This document shows, in pieces, positions 1 through 8,304 of a stretch of DNA of 64,000 nucleotides (the first letter of the stretch is position 1; each line of letters opens with the position of its first letter). The DNA comes from Pseudomonas oligotrophica (GTDB lineage Bacteria; Pseudomonadota; Gammaproteobacteria; Pseudomonadales; Pseudomonadaceae): the NCBI RefSeq assembly GCF_021726475.1, contig NZ_JAKJRU010000005.1, forward strand, positions 62,001 through 126,000. The letters are read 5' to 3'. The notes under the pieces were generated by a model. It saw only the letters and a list, made by a program, of their open reading frames with translations. It did not search any database and had not been told where the DNA came from. The position numbers and the translations under genes are program-made.

Positions 1-171
1 CGCCATCGACACGCCGATACCCCAGATGATGCTGATTTCCCAGAGCCCGAGGTTGGCACCGCCGAGCTTGAGCGCGGCGACGCAGCCGGTGCCGAAGAAG
101 ATGAGCAGGGCGGTGCCGAGAAATTCGGCGATGCATTGTCCCTTGAGCGTCGGGACCGTGGAGATTGTCAT
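1..171 (-). CDS. glpF: Glycerol uptake facilitator GlpF (N-terminal part, cut by window edge)
   Basis: Only the first 57 codons lie in the window; the gene continues beyond base 1. The visible part reads MTISTVPTLKGQCIAEFLGT and continues into a first membrane helix (about residues 13-33), followed by a glycine-rich turn and the start of helix two. This is the typical beginning of aquaglyceroporins of the MIP family, which let glycerol cross the inner membrane. The NPA pore motifs are outside the window, so the family call rests on N-terminal similarity alone. A GAGG ribosome site precedes the ATG, and a GlpR-like operator lies about 60 bases upstream, which supports a place in the glycerol regulon. 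Confidence 0.85.
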   Translation of the reverse strand, partial: MTISTVPTLKGQCIAEFLGTALLIFFGTGCVAALKLGGANLGLWEISIIWGIGVSMA

Positions 172-227
172 GCGAAGAGCCTCGTTCGTTTTTCTTGTTT
201 TATTCCGAGCACTGCATGGGTTCGGAA

Positions 228-245
228 TTGTTCGGAAACGAAAAG
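228..245 (-). promoter_or_regulatory. GlpR-like operator upstream of glpF
   Basis: The 18 bases TTGTTCGGAAACGAAAAG match the E. coli GlpR operator ATGTTCGATAACGAACAT at 13 positions, including the inner TTCG-N4-CGAA core. A further half-site CGAACAT lies at 282-288, and GTTCGGAA is repeated at 220-227. The position just upstream of glpF fits repression by the DeoR-family regulator GlpR. The match is by eye against the E. coli consensus; Pseudomonas GlpR sites may differ. Confidence 0.5.
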
Positions 246-375
246 CTAGAGCCAAATATCGCGGCTGTCAAAGTAAAAAATCGAACATTTTCCAGGCGGT
301 CAGGTGGAACCAAATGACGGGTGCGCTGTCGTGCAGGCGCGCGGTGGGTGTGGGCTGCGCCTGGGGCGGTGCGGT

Positions 376-1140
376 TCAGCGCCGGCGCCGCCAGAGCTGC
401 CAGCCCAGACGCAGGTCGTCGAGCATCGGCACGGTGGCCAGCGCCAGCAGCAGCGCGGCCAGCGGCACGCTGAAGAGGAAGCCGATCAGCTTGAAGCCCA
501 GCGCGCCGGTCACGCCGCCGGCGAAGAAGCAGGCCACCAGCAGCGCGTTGATCAGCAGGCGCTCGCGATTGGCGCGCACCCTGGGCAGGTCTTCGCGCCG
601 CGAGCGGTTGACGTAGAGCAGCTTGCCCAGCTCGATGCCGATGTCGGTGACCATGCCGGTGACGTGGGTGGTGCGCACCTCGGCGTTGGAGAGCTTGGTC
701 ACCATGGCGTTCTGCAGGCCCATCATGAAGCTCAGCAGCATCACCGTCAGCGGCACGAAGAAGCCCGGCACCTCCATCAGCCGCGCGCCGAGCACGCCGA
801 AGCCCAGCAGCAGCCAGGCCTCGACCGCCAGCGGTGCGGCATAGACGCTGTGCAGGCGGCGTCGGCGGGCGTAGTTGATCATCAGCGTTGAGCACATGGC
901 GCCGAGCACGAAGGAGAGCAGGGCGCCGAGGCCGGCGAGCACCAGCCGGTAGTCGCCCAGGGCCAGCGAGTCGGCCATCGACGAGACGATCCCGGTCATG
1001 TGCGAGGTGTACTGCTGCACCGCCATGAAGCCGCCGGCGTTGGCGGCGCCGGCGACGAAGGCCAGGCACAGGCCCAGCTGGCGATTGCTCTGCCGCGAAC
1101 GGCGGCGATCGGTAAGGCGGCGGGCGTAGTTGATCGGCAA
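376..1140 (-). CDS. DUF1275 (YoaK-type) integral membrane protein
   Basis: A 254-residue, strongly hydrophobic protein with about six membrane segments. The early run LGLCLAFVAGAANAGGFMAV is the usual first helix of DUF1275/YoaK proteins, with the conserved glycine-rich turn. Later segments include a histidine-threonine stretch (TTHVTGMVTDIGIELGKLL), also typical of the family. No function is firmly established for the family. It stands alone between glpF and the helicase gene on the same strand, 52 bases after the helicase stop, so it might be read through from there. Function is unknown. Confidence 0.85.
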   Translation of the reverse strand: MPINYARRLTDRRRSRQSNRQLGLCLAFVAGAANAGGFMAVQQYTSHMTGIVSSMADSLALGDYRLVLAGLGALLSFVLGAMCSTLMINYARRRRLHSVYAAPLAVEAWLLLGFGVLGARLMEVPGFFVPLTVMLLSFMMGLQNAMVTKLSNAEVRTTHVTGMVTDIGIELGKLLYVNRSRREDLPRVRANRERLLINALLVACFFAGGVTGALGFKLIGFLFSVPLAALLLALATVPMLDDLRLGWQLWRRRR

Positions 1141-1191
1141 GGGCTGCTCCGCGACGGATGGCTGCAGAGGGCGCCGAGTATACGCCTGTGC

Positions 1192-3561
1192 TCAGCGGCC
1201 GGAGCGCTGGCCCTGGCGCACCGGGCCGCCGGAGCGTCGCCCGCCGTGCCGCGGCCGCCGTTGGCGCGACAGCTCGCGGGTGATCGCCTGGTTCAGCAGG
1301 CTGCGCTGCTCCTCGCCCTGCTCGGCCTGCGGGAAGCGGTCGGGCAGGCTGCGCGCCAGGTGCAGGTAGGTCTCGATCACGTGCAGCGAGCTCTCCAGCG
1401 AGCTCAGGTCGTTGCGCAGCAGCAGGCGCGGCAGGTCCACCGTACGGCCGTCGGCGACGCGCTTGAGCCACTGCTGGGCGGCGTGCGCGGCGGGGCCTTC
1501 GAGCCCGCCGCGGATCGGCGTGCAGGCGAAGATCCAGCGCAGCCAGAGCGGGATCTGCGGGTCGTCGATCAGGCCGATCCACTCGGCCAGCTCGTCCGGC
1601 AGCACCGAGACGAATTCGGCGCCGTAGTTGATGTTGCGGTTGAAGGTCAGCCAGGCGCGCAGCAGCGACGGCTCGTTCATCAGCTCGGAAATCGCCGCGA
1701 GGTGCTCGATGGACGGGCGCACCTGGAACTGGGTCAGGCTCACCGGGCGGTCAGGGCTGTGGAACAGTTCGCGGATGGCGCGCAGGGTCTGCGGGTCGAG
1801 GGCGGTGATGGTGCCCTCGTCGTGATGGCCGAAACGGCCGGCGCGGCCGCCGATCTGCTTGACCTCCTGGACGTTGAGCTGGCGGCTCTGCACGCCATCG
1901 AACTTCTCGTCGGTGTAGAAGCACAGGGTGTGCGCCGGCAGGTTCAGGCCCATGCCCACCGCATCGGTGGCGACCATCAGGTCCGCCTCGCCCTCGCGGA
2001 AGCGCCGCGCCTGCTCGCGACGCACCTCTGGCGACAGCGCGCCGTAGACCACCGAGACGCGCTTGCCGGTGGTCTCGAGCATGCCCTTGAGCTCGAGCAC
2101 CGTCTTGCGGCTGAAGGCCACCAGCATCGAGCCCGGCTCGAGGCCGTTGAGCGTGGTGGCCCGGCGTGCCACTTCCACCGGCGACAGGCGTCGGGTGCGC
2201 TCGATTTTCAGCTGATCGCCACACAGCTCGCAGAGCGTGCGCAGCGACGGCTCGATCAGCGCCGGGCCGGTCATCAGCAGGCGCGGCGTGTAGGCGCTGA
2301 CCAGCGCATCGACCCAGGCCCAGCCGCGCTGGCCGTCGGCGAGCATCTGCACTTCGTCGACCACCACCACGTCCCAGTGCTGGCTGCGAAAACGGGCGAA
2401 TTCCTCCACCGTGCAGCAGAAGTGGGTCGCGCCCTCGCGGATGATCTGCTCCTCGCCGGTGACCAGCGAACAGGGCACGCCCATGGCCTCCAGGCGTTCC
2501 TGGTTCTCCAGCGCCATCAGCCGCAGCGGCGAGAGGTAGATGCCGTGCTTGACCGCCGTCATCGCCTCGATCGAGCGATGGGTCTTGCCGCTGTTGGTCG
2601 GGCCCAGGTAGGCGACCCACTGGCGGGTCAGCCGGCGCGCCGGGTACAGCTCGTGGTAGTGGGCGAAGCGCGGGTCGTTCTCCAGCAGCACGGCGAAGGC
2701 CATGCGCTCGGCATGCTCGCGGCGGGCGAGGGTGATGGCGCGGCGCAGCTTGCGCGGCTCGAGCTGGAACAGCTCGACCAGCCGCTTGTGGCCGAGCTGC
2801 TGGAGGTCGAAGTCGCCGGCGTGCTCGAGCATCAGGGCGAACTTTTCCTCCAGCGCCAGGCGGTCCTCGGCCTTGTGGCGGCGCACCTCGTCGTCGCTGA
2901 GCAGGTGCTCGTGCTTCGGCACGCGGCGCTGGATCTCCAGGTGCAGGTCGCCGTGGCGCAGCTCGACCAGGTAGCGCAGCTCGTGGCGGGTCTCGTTGAG
3001 GATGTCGATGGCGCGGGCGAGAAAGTCGTCGAGCTGGCCGATCTCCGGGCGGATGCGCGCCAGCACCCGCTGGCGCTCGTCGGCGCTCATCGCGGCGAAG
3101 GGCCGTTCGAGGATGGCCAGGCGCTCGCGTACGTGGGCTTCGACGGCCTGCCGGGCCGCCGGCTCGAAGGCCGCGCAGCGCGGACTGTCGGCCAGGCGCA
3201 TGGCCCATTCCTGCGCCAGCAGGTCCTGCGCCCGGGCCAGGCAGAAGTCCTTCGGCGTGCCGAACAGGTCGACCTCGCAGCACCAGGCCTCCTGGCCGCG
3301 CCCGAGCACGCGTTCGATCAGCCCGTGCGGCGGCGGCTGGTCCAGCAGCTCGTCGACGGCGGCGGCCTGCAGGCCGAGCCAGAAGGCGCGCGCGGCGCGG
3401 CCGAGCCCGGGGATGCGGTAGCCGATGTAGGGGGTGAACCACTCCTGCTGGTGGTGGCGCTTGGCGACGAAGTCCGGATGCCGCGCCTCGGCCCAGGCGA
3501 TGAAGCGGCGCAGGCGCTCCAGCCGGGTTTCCTTGTACTGCCTGCCCTCGGCCTTGGCCAT
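1192..3561 (-). CDS. Suv3-like DEAD/DEAH-type ATP-dependent RNA helicase
   Basis: 789 residues. The central part carries helicase motif I as YLGPTNSGKTH (about 318-328) and motif II as DEVQ (402-405). A second RecA-like lobe contains GLNLPAHTLCF and ends in QIGGRAGRFGHHDEG (motif VI). The PTNSGKT form of motif I is characteristic of Suv3 helicases, known in mitochondria as partners of RNA-degrading complexes; in bacteria the role is not settled. About 300 N-terminal residues form an extension without a recognised domain, which is charged and helix-rich. The ATG at 3561 is preceded by AGGGGA at good spacing. A longer frame to 3627 lacks such a site and was not used. Confidence 0.87.
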   Translation of the reverse strand: MAKAEGRQYKETRLERLRRFIAWAEARHPDFVAKRHHQQEWFTPYIGYRIPGLGRAARAFWLGLQAAAVDELLDQPPPHGLIERVLGRGQEAWCCEVDLFGTPKDFCLARAQDLLAQEWAMRLADSPRCAAFEPAARQAVEAHVRERLAILERPFAAMSADERQRVLARIRPEIGQLDDFLARAIDILNETRHELRYLVELRHGDLHLEIQRRVPKHEHLLSDDEVRRHKAEDRLALEEKFALMLEHAGDFDLQQLGHKRLVELFQLEPRKLRRAITLARREHAERMAFAVLLENDPRFAHYHELYPARRLTRQWVAYLGPTNSGKTHRSIEAMTAVKHGIYLSPLRLMALENQERLEAMGVPCSLVTGEEQIIREGATHFCCTVEEFARFRSQHWDVVVVDEVQMLADGQRGWAWVDALVSAYTPRLLMTGPALIEPSLRTLCELCGDQLKIERTRRLSPVEVARRATTLNGLEPGSMLVAFSRKTVLELKGMLETTGKRVSVVYGALSPEVRREQARRFREGEADLMVATDAVGMGLNLPAHTLCFYTDEKFDGVQSRQLNVQEVKQIGGRAGRFGHHDEGTITALDPQTLRAIRELFHSPDRPVSLTQFQVRPSIEHLAAISELMNEPSLLRAWLTFNRNINYGAEFVSVLPDELAEWIGLIDDPQIPLWLRWIFACTPIRGGLEGPAAHAAQQWLKRVADGRTVDLPRLLLRNDLSSLESSLHVIETYLHLARSLPDRFPQAEQGEEQRSLLNQAITRELSRQRRPRHGGRRSGGPVRQGQRSGR

Positions 3562-3827
3562 GATCGATGTCCCCTGAGCGGATGGTGCGGGTGCCGTTCG
3601 CCTGCGCTGCCCGCCTGTAGTGGCCATTCTAAAGCGCCTGCGGCAGATCGTGCGCGGCGCGGCCGCCCCTGCTCATTGGGTGCGCGCGGCGGTGGTTGGT
3701 TCAGCGTCGTGCGGGGCGCCAGCCCGGGGGCGGGCACGGAACTCGCGGGCAGTTGATGCCCTCCACCGTCCATGCCTATTGAGCGCTGGCCAAACCGGCC
3801 GCGTGCCCGAACGAACGGAGCTCCCGC

Positions 3828-3980
3828 ATGAACGCAGTGCCGCCGCCTTACCGATGCACCCCGGACGAGGAACCGGACATCACCCAGACCGATGCCGGCG
3901 AATCGGAGCCCGGCGAGGACCCGGATTTCGACGAGGCCGGCGAGGGCGTGCCCGACGCCCCGCGGGACGCGCCGGGCTGA
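3828..3980 (+). CDS. Small acidic hypothetical protein (50 aa)
   Basis: A 50-codon frame beginning MNAVPPPYRCTPDEEPDITQ and ending in TGA, four bases before the convergent RlhA-like gene. Glu and Asp make up about a third of the residues and there are very few basic residues. One cysteine is present; there is no signal peptide or membrane segment. ACGGAG lies seven bases before the ATG, which supports translation. The gene faces the helicase gene across a 266-base gap. I do not recognise a family. A short frame in GC-rich DNA could be chance, but the ribosome site and the acidic bias typical of small pseudomonad proteins favour a real gene. Confidence 0.5.
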   Translation: MNAVPPPYRCTPDEEPDITQTDAGESEPGEDPDFDEAGEGVPDAPRDAPG

Positions 3981-3983
3981 GGG

Positions 3984-5975
3984 TCAGCGGCGAATGGTCC
4001 TGAGCAGGTCCTCGGGGCTGATCTGGCCGACCACGCCGGCGGTCGACCCCGGTTGCGGCAGGCCGAGGATGTGGCCCTTGATCTTGCCGACCACGTGCAT
4101 CTCGCAGGGCTTGCAGTCGAACTTCAGCGTCAGCACCTCGTCGCCGTGGACCAGTTGCATCGGCGCCACCTTGGTGCGCACGCCGGTGACGCCCTTGGCC
4201 TGCTTCGGGCAGAGGTTGAAGGAGAAGCGCAGGCAGTGCTTGGTGATCATCACCGGCACCTCGCCGGTCTCCTCGTGGGCCTCGTAGGCCGCGTCGATCA
4301 GCTGCACGCCATGGCGGTGGTAGAACTCACGTGCCTTGTGGTTGTAGACGTTGGCCAGGAACGACAGGTGCGCCTCGGGGTAGACCGGCGGCGGCACGCT
4401 CTCGGCCTTGCGCATGGCGCGCGGGCGCAGGGCGGCACGGGCCTCGTCGAGCGTTTCGATGGCTTCGCGGCGCAGTGCCTTGAGCTGGGAATTGGGGATG
4501 AAGAACAGCTCCGGTGCGTCCAGTTCGACCGACTCGGCATGGTAGAGCGTGGTGCCGAGCTGGCTGAGCAGGTCCTGCAGGCCGGCGCGCGCCTGCTCGG
4601 GCTTGTTCGCCGGGCTGAAGGGGCCGTCCAGGCGAACCGAGGCGACCGCGCCTTCCTCGCTGGTGGCGGTCAGCTGCAGGCCGTCGCGGCGCAGGCTGGC
4701 CTGCCAGGCGAGGCCGATGCGGCGCTCGGCCGAGGGCCGGAGCAGCGCCTGCTGCCAGTTGTGGTCCAGGTTGCGGTTCAGCGGGTGATGCGGGCGCAGG
4801 CGCTGCAGGCCTTCAGGCAGCCCGTCGTTCGGCTCGACCCGGTAATGCAGCCAGCGCTCGCCGTCTTCTTCCTGCTCGCCGCGCGGTTCCACCACGCTGG
4901 CGCGAAAGCCGAGCACCTCGCGCTTGACCAGCACGTTGAGGCCGTCGCCGTTGGACAGCGGCTCGCGGGTGCGCACCTGGAGGTCGCGCTTGCCGACCTT
5001 GAGTACCTCGCCGACCGGCAGCCCGGTGAAGGTCGGCGAGTCGAAGGCGCCGATGTCGACCTTGCGCTCGGTGACGAAGTAATCGGTGCTGCCACGGTGG
5101 AAGGTGCGCTCCGGGTCCGGCACGAAGAAGTGCTCGGTACGGCCGCTGGAGGCGCGGGCCAGGTCCGGGCGCTCGGCGAGGATGTCGTCCAGGCGCTGGC
5201 GGTAGTAGGCGGTGATGTTCTTGACGTAGCTGACATCCTTGTAGCGTCCCTCGATCTTGAACGAGCGTACGCCGGCGTCGACCAGCTGGCGCAGGTTGGC
5301 GCTCTGGTTGTTGTCCTTCATCGACAAGAGGTGCTTCTCGAAGGCGACCACGCGGCCCTGGTCGTCCTTGAGCGTGTAGGGCAGGCGGCAGGCCTGCGAG
5401 CAGTCGCCGCGGTTGGCGCTGCGCCCGGTCTGCGCGTGGGAAATATTGCACTGGCCGGAGAAGGCCACGCAGAGCGCGCCATGGATGAAGAACTCGATGG
5501 TCGCGTCGGTGGCATCGCTGATGGCGCGGATTTCCTGCAGGTTCAGCTCGCGCGCCAGTACCAGCTGGGAGAAACCGGCCTGGTCGAGGAACCTGGCTCG
5601 CTCCAGGGTGCGGATGTCGGTCTGGGTGCTGGCGTGCAGCTCGATCGGCGGGATGTCCAGCTCCATCACTCCCATGTCCTGCACGATCAGCGCATCGACG
5701 CCGGCGTCGTAGAGTTGCTGGATCAGCACGCGCGCCGCTTCCAGCTCGTCGTCGTGGAGGATGGTGTTGAGGGTGACGAACACCCGCACATGGAAGCGAT
5801 GGGCGAAGGCCACCAGCTCGGCGATCTCCGCCACGCTGTTCTCGGCGTTGTGCCGGGCGCCGAAGCTCGGCCCGCCGATGTACACCGCATCGGCCCCGTG
5901 CAGGATGGCCTCGCGGGCGATGGCGACATCGCGGGCCGGGGCGAGCAGTTCGAGGTGGTGCTTGGGCAGGGACAT
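3984..5975 (-). CDS. rlhA: U32-family protein, RlhA-like (23S rRNA 5-hydroxycytidine synthase family)
   Basis: 663 residues, beginning MSLPKHHLELLAPARDVAIA. The peptidase-U32 domain occupies roughly the first 300 residues and contains four cysteines in the pattern C169, C176, C192, C196 (GALCVAFSGQCN and GDCSQACRLPY). These match the iron-sulfur ligands of the prephenate-dependent RNA hydroxylases TrhP and RlhA. Length and the long C-terminal part (DUF3656-like, then a cysteine-containing tail) fit RlhA (E. coli YdcP, about 650 aa), which hydroxylates C2501 of 23S rRNA, rather than TrhP (about 450 aa). The ATG at 5975 matches family N-termini better than the one 33 bases upstream, though neither has a strong ribosome site. 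Monocistronic, convergent with the small acidic ORF. Confidence 0.82.
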   Translation of the reverse strand: MSLPKHHLELLAPARDVAIAREAILHGADAVYIGGPSFGARHNAENSVAEIAELVAFAHRFHVRVFVTLNTILHDDELEAARVLIQQLYDAGVDALIVQDMGVMELDIPPIELHASTQTDIRTLERARFLDQAGFSQLVLARELNLQEIRAISDATDATIEFFIHGALCVAFSGQCNISHAQTGRSANRGDCSQACRLPYTLKDDQGRVVAFEKHLLSMKDNNQSANLRQLVDAGVRSFKIEGRYKDVSYVKNITAYYRQRLDDILAERPDLARASSGRTEHFFVPDPERTFHRGSTDYFVTERKVDIGAFDSPTFTGLPVGEVLKVGKRDLQVRTREPLSNGDGLNVLVKREVLGFRASVVEPRGEQEEDGERWLHYRVEPNDGLPEGLQRLRPHHPLNRNLDHNWQQALLRPSAERRIGLAWQASLRRDGLQLTATSEEGAVASVRLDGPFSPANKPEQARAGLQDLLSQLGTTLYHAESVELDAPELFFIPNSQLKALRREAIETLDEARAALRPRAMRKAESVPPPVYPEAHLSFLANVYNHKAREFYHRHGVQLIDAAYEAHEETGEVPVMITKHCLRFSFNLCPKQAKGVTGVRTKVAPMQLVHGDEVLTLKFDCKPCEMHVVGKIKGHILGLPQPGSTAGVVGQISPEDLLRTIRR

Positions 5976-6046
5976 GGGCGCAGACCGGTCGGGGCGAAAA
6001 CCGCGCATTGTAATGGCTTGGCGGCTTTTTGCAGCGACCGTTCATG

Positions 6047-6070
6047 CCCGGCGGCGATTGCCCCGCCGGG
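6047..6070 (-). terminator. Hairpin downstream of the PepSY/DUF3325 operon
   Basis: CCCGGCGG (6047-6054) pairs perfectly with CCGCCGGG (6063-6070) around an 8-base loop, six bases after the last stop of the minus-strand operon. There is no T-run after it, so it may be a 3'-end stabiliser or a weak or factor-dependent terminator rather than a standard intrinsic one. Confidence 0.4.
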
Positions 6071-6075
6071 GCGCC

Positions 6076-6411
6076 TCAGGCCAGCGCGCCGAGCCCGGCC
6101 AGCAGCGTGCCGAGCAGCGGCAGCAGCAGGGCCAGGCGCGGACGGTAGGGCAGCAGCAGCACCAGGACCAGGCCGGTCAGCGAGAGCATGCCGAACCAGG
6201 CGACCGCGGCCATGGCCGGCGGCCATAGCGTGCCGGCGACCCAGCCGGCGAGGGCGAGCAGCAGCACGCCGGCCGGGGCACAGGCCCGCCGCGCCGCCGG
6301 TGGCAGGCGGGGGCTGGCGAGCTGTTTCCAGTGGCGCTCCATGTCCAGGCAAAGGCCGAGCATGCCGGCGTAGGCCAGGCTCAGGGCGAGCAGCAGGGCG
6401 GCGGCATTCAT
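6076..6411 (-). CDS. DUF3325 small membrane protein
   Basis: 111 residues with about four hydrophobic helices (near 4-22, 46-63, 65-86 and 92-110) and a short polar loop with HWKQL. DUF3325 proteins of this size are commonly encoded next to PepSY-associated membrane proteins and TonB-dependent siderophore receptors in Pseudomonas. The ATG overlaps the stop of the upstream PepSY gene (ATGA), so translation is probably coupled. It is the last gene of the iron-uptake-linked membrane trio. Molecular function is unknown; a role in reducing or processing the siderophore at the inner membrane is only an inference from context. Confidence 0.75.
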   Translation of the reverse strand: MNAAALLLALSLAYAGMLGLCLDMERHWKQLASPRLPPAARRACAPAGVLLLALAGWVAGTLWPPAMAAVAWFGMLSLTGLVLVLLLPYRPRLALLLPLLGTLLAGLGALA

Positions 6412-7934
6412 GGGATGGCTCCTGCGCAACGCGGGCGCGGCCGCGGTTGCGCGGCGGCAGCGGGGATCCTCCAGGCCGCCCAGCCGAGCAGCAGGCCGAT
6501 GGCCAGGGCGCCCAGGTCGACACCCAGGCGCTGGCCATCCAGCGCGCCGCCGGTGGCCAGGTCGAGCAGCGGCAGGCCGAGGCAGAGCAGCGCGGCGCCG
6601 GCCAGCTGCTCGCGCCAGGCCGGCATCGGCGCGCGCACGGCGGCATGCAGGAAGCACAGCAGCCAGGCGCCGAAGAACGCGACGGTCTCCCAGCCGCCGC
6701 GCCGGTCCAGCTCGACGGGCAGCAGGCGGTTGGCCCACAGCAGGGCGACGCAGGCCAGGCCGAGGCCCGCCACGCTGGCGACGTTCAGCCGCTCGACCAG
6801 CTCGAGCCAGCGGCGCGGGGCCTTGGCCTGCTTGCGCAGCTTGACGGTATAGAGCACCAGCCCGCTGGCGATCATCGCGCAGCCGCCGAGCCCGCAGAAG
6901 AAGTACAGCCAGCGCATCGGATAGCCGCCGAACTGGGCGAAGTGCAGGCCGGCCAGCACCCGCTGGCTGAGCAGGCTGGTGCGCGTCGGCACCGGTGTTT
7001 GCAGCAGCTGGCCGCTGACGCCATCGAATACCAGGGCCTCGCCCTTGGTCAGTTCGATGCGGCTGCCGAGTCGCGGCTGAACGATGACGCGGGCGTCGGC
7101 CCGGCCGGGATGGTTCACCCTGAGCCCGGCGAGCATGCCCGGCCCGTAGTGCGCCTCGCCGCGCCTGACGAAGTCGGCCAGCGGCAGCAATGGCGCCGGC
7201 GCTGCCGATTGGCCTGGGCCGCGCGCCGGCTCGCTGGCCTGCATCGGCGGCGCGCCGTCGCGCAGCAGGGCGTCGCGGTCGCCGCCGTAGAAGGCATCCA
7301 GCGCCGCGGGCATGTAGATGACGAAGAAGATCACCAGGCCGGTGTAGGCGATCATCAGGTGGAATGGCAGCAGCAGCACGCCGCTGGCGTTGTGTGCGTC
7401 GAGCCAGGAGCGCTGGCCCTTGGCCGGGCGGAAGGTGAAGAACTCCTTGAAGATCTTCTTGTGGATGACGATGCCGCTGACCAGCGCCACCAGCATGGCC
7501 ATGCCGGCCAGGCCCACCACCCAGATGCCGAGGTTGCGCGGCAGGTGCAGGGTGAAGTGGAAGCGGAAGAAGAAGTTGCCGCCGACGGTCTTGCGCGGTT
7601 CGAGGGGCTCGCCGCTGGCCGGGTCGATCAGGGTGCTGCCGTCGCGGCGCGGATCGCCGGCGGTCACGCCGAGCAGCGGTGCGCGCTCGCCGGGCAGCTC
7701 GATGTTCCAGCTCCCGGCGTCGGCATGCCGCGCCTGCAGCCAGCGCTGGGCGGCGGCGGCCGCGGCGGCATCGCCGGCGGGGCGCTCGATCTCCGGCTGC
7801 ATCCACCAGCCGAGTTCCTTGTCGAACACCGCCAGGCTGCCGGTGAGGAAGATGGCGTACAGCGCCCAGCCGAGCAGCAGGCCGGCCCAGGTGTGCAGCC
7901 AGGACATCGATTGCGTGAAGGTGCGCGGCTTCAT
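6408..7934 (-). CDS. PepSY-associated inner-membrane protein (siderophore-iron locus)
   Basis: 508 residues. The N-terminus (MKPRTFTQSMSWLHTWAGLL) contains the histidine and first membrane helix typical of PepSY-associated TM proteins. Further helices lie near 150-175, 195-220, 345-370 and in the C-terminal third, with PepSY-like periplasmic stretches between. In Pseudomonas such proteins (for example FpvG and PiuB relatives) are linked to siderophore iron release or reduction. Start and stop overlap the neighbours by four bases on both sides (ATGA), which makes DUF3649-PepSY-DUF3325 one tightly coupled operon. It lies just downstream of the TonB receptor on the same strand. Electron transfer to ferric siderophore is the likely job but is not shown by the sequence. 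Confidence 0.82.
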   Translation of the reverse strand: MKPRTFTQSMSWLHTWAGLLLGWALYAIFLTGSLAVFDKELGWWMQPEIERPAGDAAAAAAAQRWLQARHADAGSWNIELPGERAPLLGVTAGDPRRDGSTLIDPASGEPLEPRKTVGGNFFFRFHFTLHLPRNLGIWVVGLAGMAMLVALVSGIVIHKKIFKEFFTFRPAKGQRSWLDAHNASGVLLLPFHLMIAYTGLVIFFVIYMPAALDAFYGGDRDALLRDGAPPMQASEPARGPGQSAAPAPLLPLADFVRRGEAHYGPGMLAGLRVNHPGRADARVIVQPRLGSRIELTKGEALVFDGVSGQLLQTPVPTRTSLLSQRVLAGLHFAQFGGYPMRWLYFFCGLGGCAMIASGLVLYTVKLRKQAKAPRRWLELVERLNVASVAGLGLACVALLWANRLLPVELDRRGGWETVAFFGAWLLCFLHAAVRAPMPAWREQLAGAALLCLGLPLLDLATGGALDGQRLGVDLGALAIGLLLGWAAWRIPAAAAQPRPRPRCAGAIP

Positions 7935-8233
7935 CCGAGGCGCTCCAGCAGGTTTGGCCAGAAGCCGAGCAGCGCCAGCGTCGGCGTCGCCACGGCGATC
8001 ACCAGCGCCAGTCGGCGCAGCGGGACGCCGGCGAAGCTCCAGAGGATGAAGCCCAGGTAGAAGACGAAGGACAGCAGGGTGGCGACGATCACTGCGTCGA
8101 CGCGCGGCAGCGGCAGCACCCGGGCCAGGGCCGCGGTGAAGGCATAGGTCAGCGCGTAGCCGCCGAGGATCGCCAGGGCGGTGCGCAGGGAAATCTCCAG
8201 CCAGGGGCGGCTGGGAAGGGAGAGTCGGGTCAC
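7931..8233 (-). CDS. DUF3649 small membrane protein
   Basis: 100 residues starting at GTG 8233 (VTRLSLPSRPWLEISLRTAL). Three hydrophobic helices are visible, near 18-38, 47-68 and 74-92. DUF3649 proteins are short inner-membrane proteins found with PepSY proteins and TonB-dependent receptors. No ATG is available in the conserved part, so the GTG is the best start; an upstream frame would run into the receptor 3' region. The stop overlaps the PepSY start. First gene of the membrane trio, 72 bases after the receptor gene's stop, with a hairpin in between. Function unknown. Confidence 0.7.
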   Translation of the reverse strand: MTRLSLPSRPWLEISLRTALAILGGYALTYAFTAALARVLPLPRVDAVIVATLLSFVFYLGFILWSFAGVPLRRLALVIAVATPTLALLGFWPNLLERLG

Positions 8234-8279
8234 GGCTTCAGGGGTCCGTCGCAATGGCTGTTGGTCACGAAGAAGGCCC

Positions 8280-8298
8280 GGCCGGGACGCGCCCGGCC
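8280..8298 (-). terminator. Hairpin between the TonB receptor and the membrane trio
   Basis: GGCCGGG (8280-8286) pairs perfectly with CCCGGCC (8292-8298) around ACGCG. On the minus strand it is followed by a modest T-rich stretch (CTTCTTCGT). It could end or attenuate the receptor transcript so that the membrane trio is expressed at a lower level. Confidence 0.45.
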
Positions 8299-8304
8299 TG
8301 CGGC

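Noticed and set aside
220..237. Direct repeat GTTCGGAA as an iteron or replication feature
   Set aside because: Only two copies exist and they overlap the GlpR-like operator, which explains them better.
1000..3756. A 918-codon open frame on the + strand
   Set aside because: Antisense to the Suv3-like helicase, with no recognisable domain.
4053..8060. A 1335-codon open frame on the + strand
   Set aside because: It runs antisense to the RlhA-like and PepSY genes, has the Arg/Gly/Ala/Val-heavy composition of GC-rich shadow frames, no family motifs and no ribosome site.
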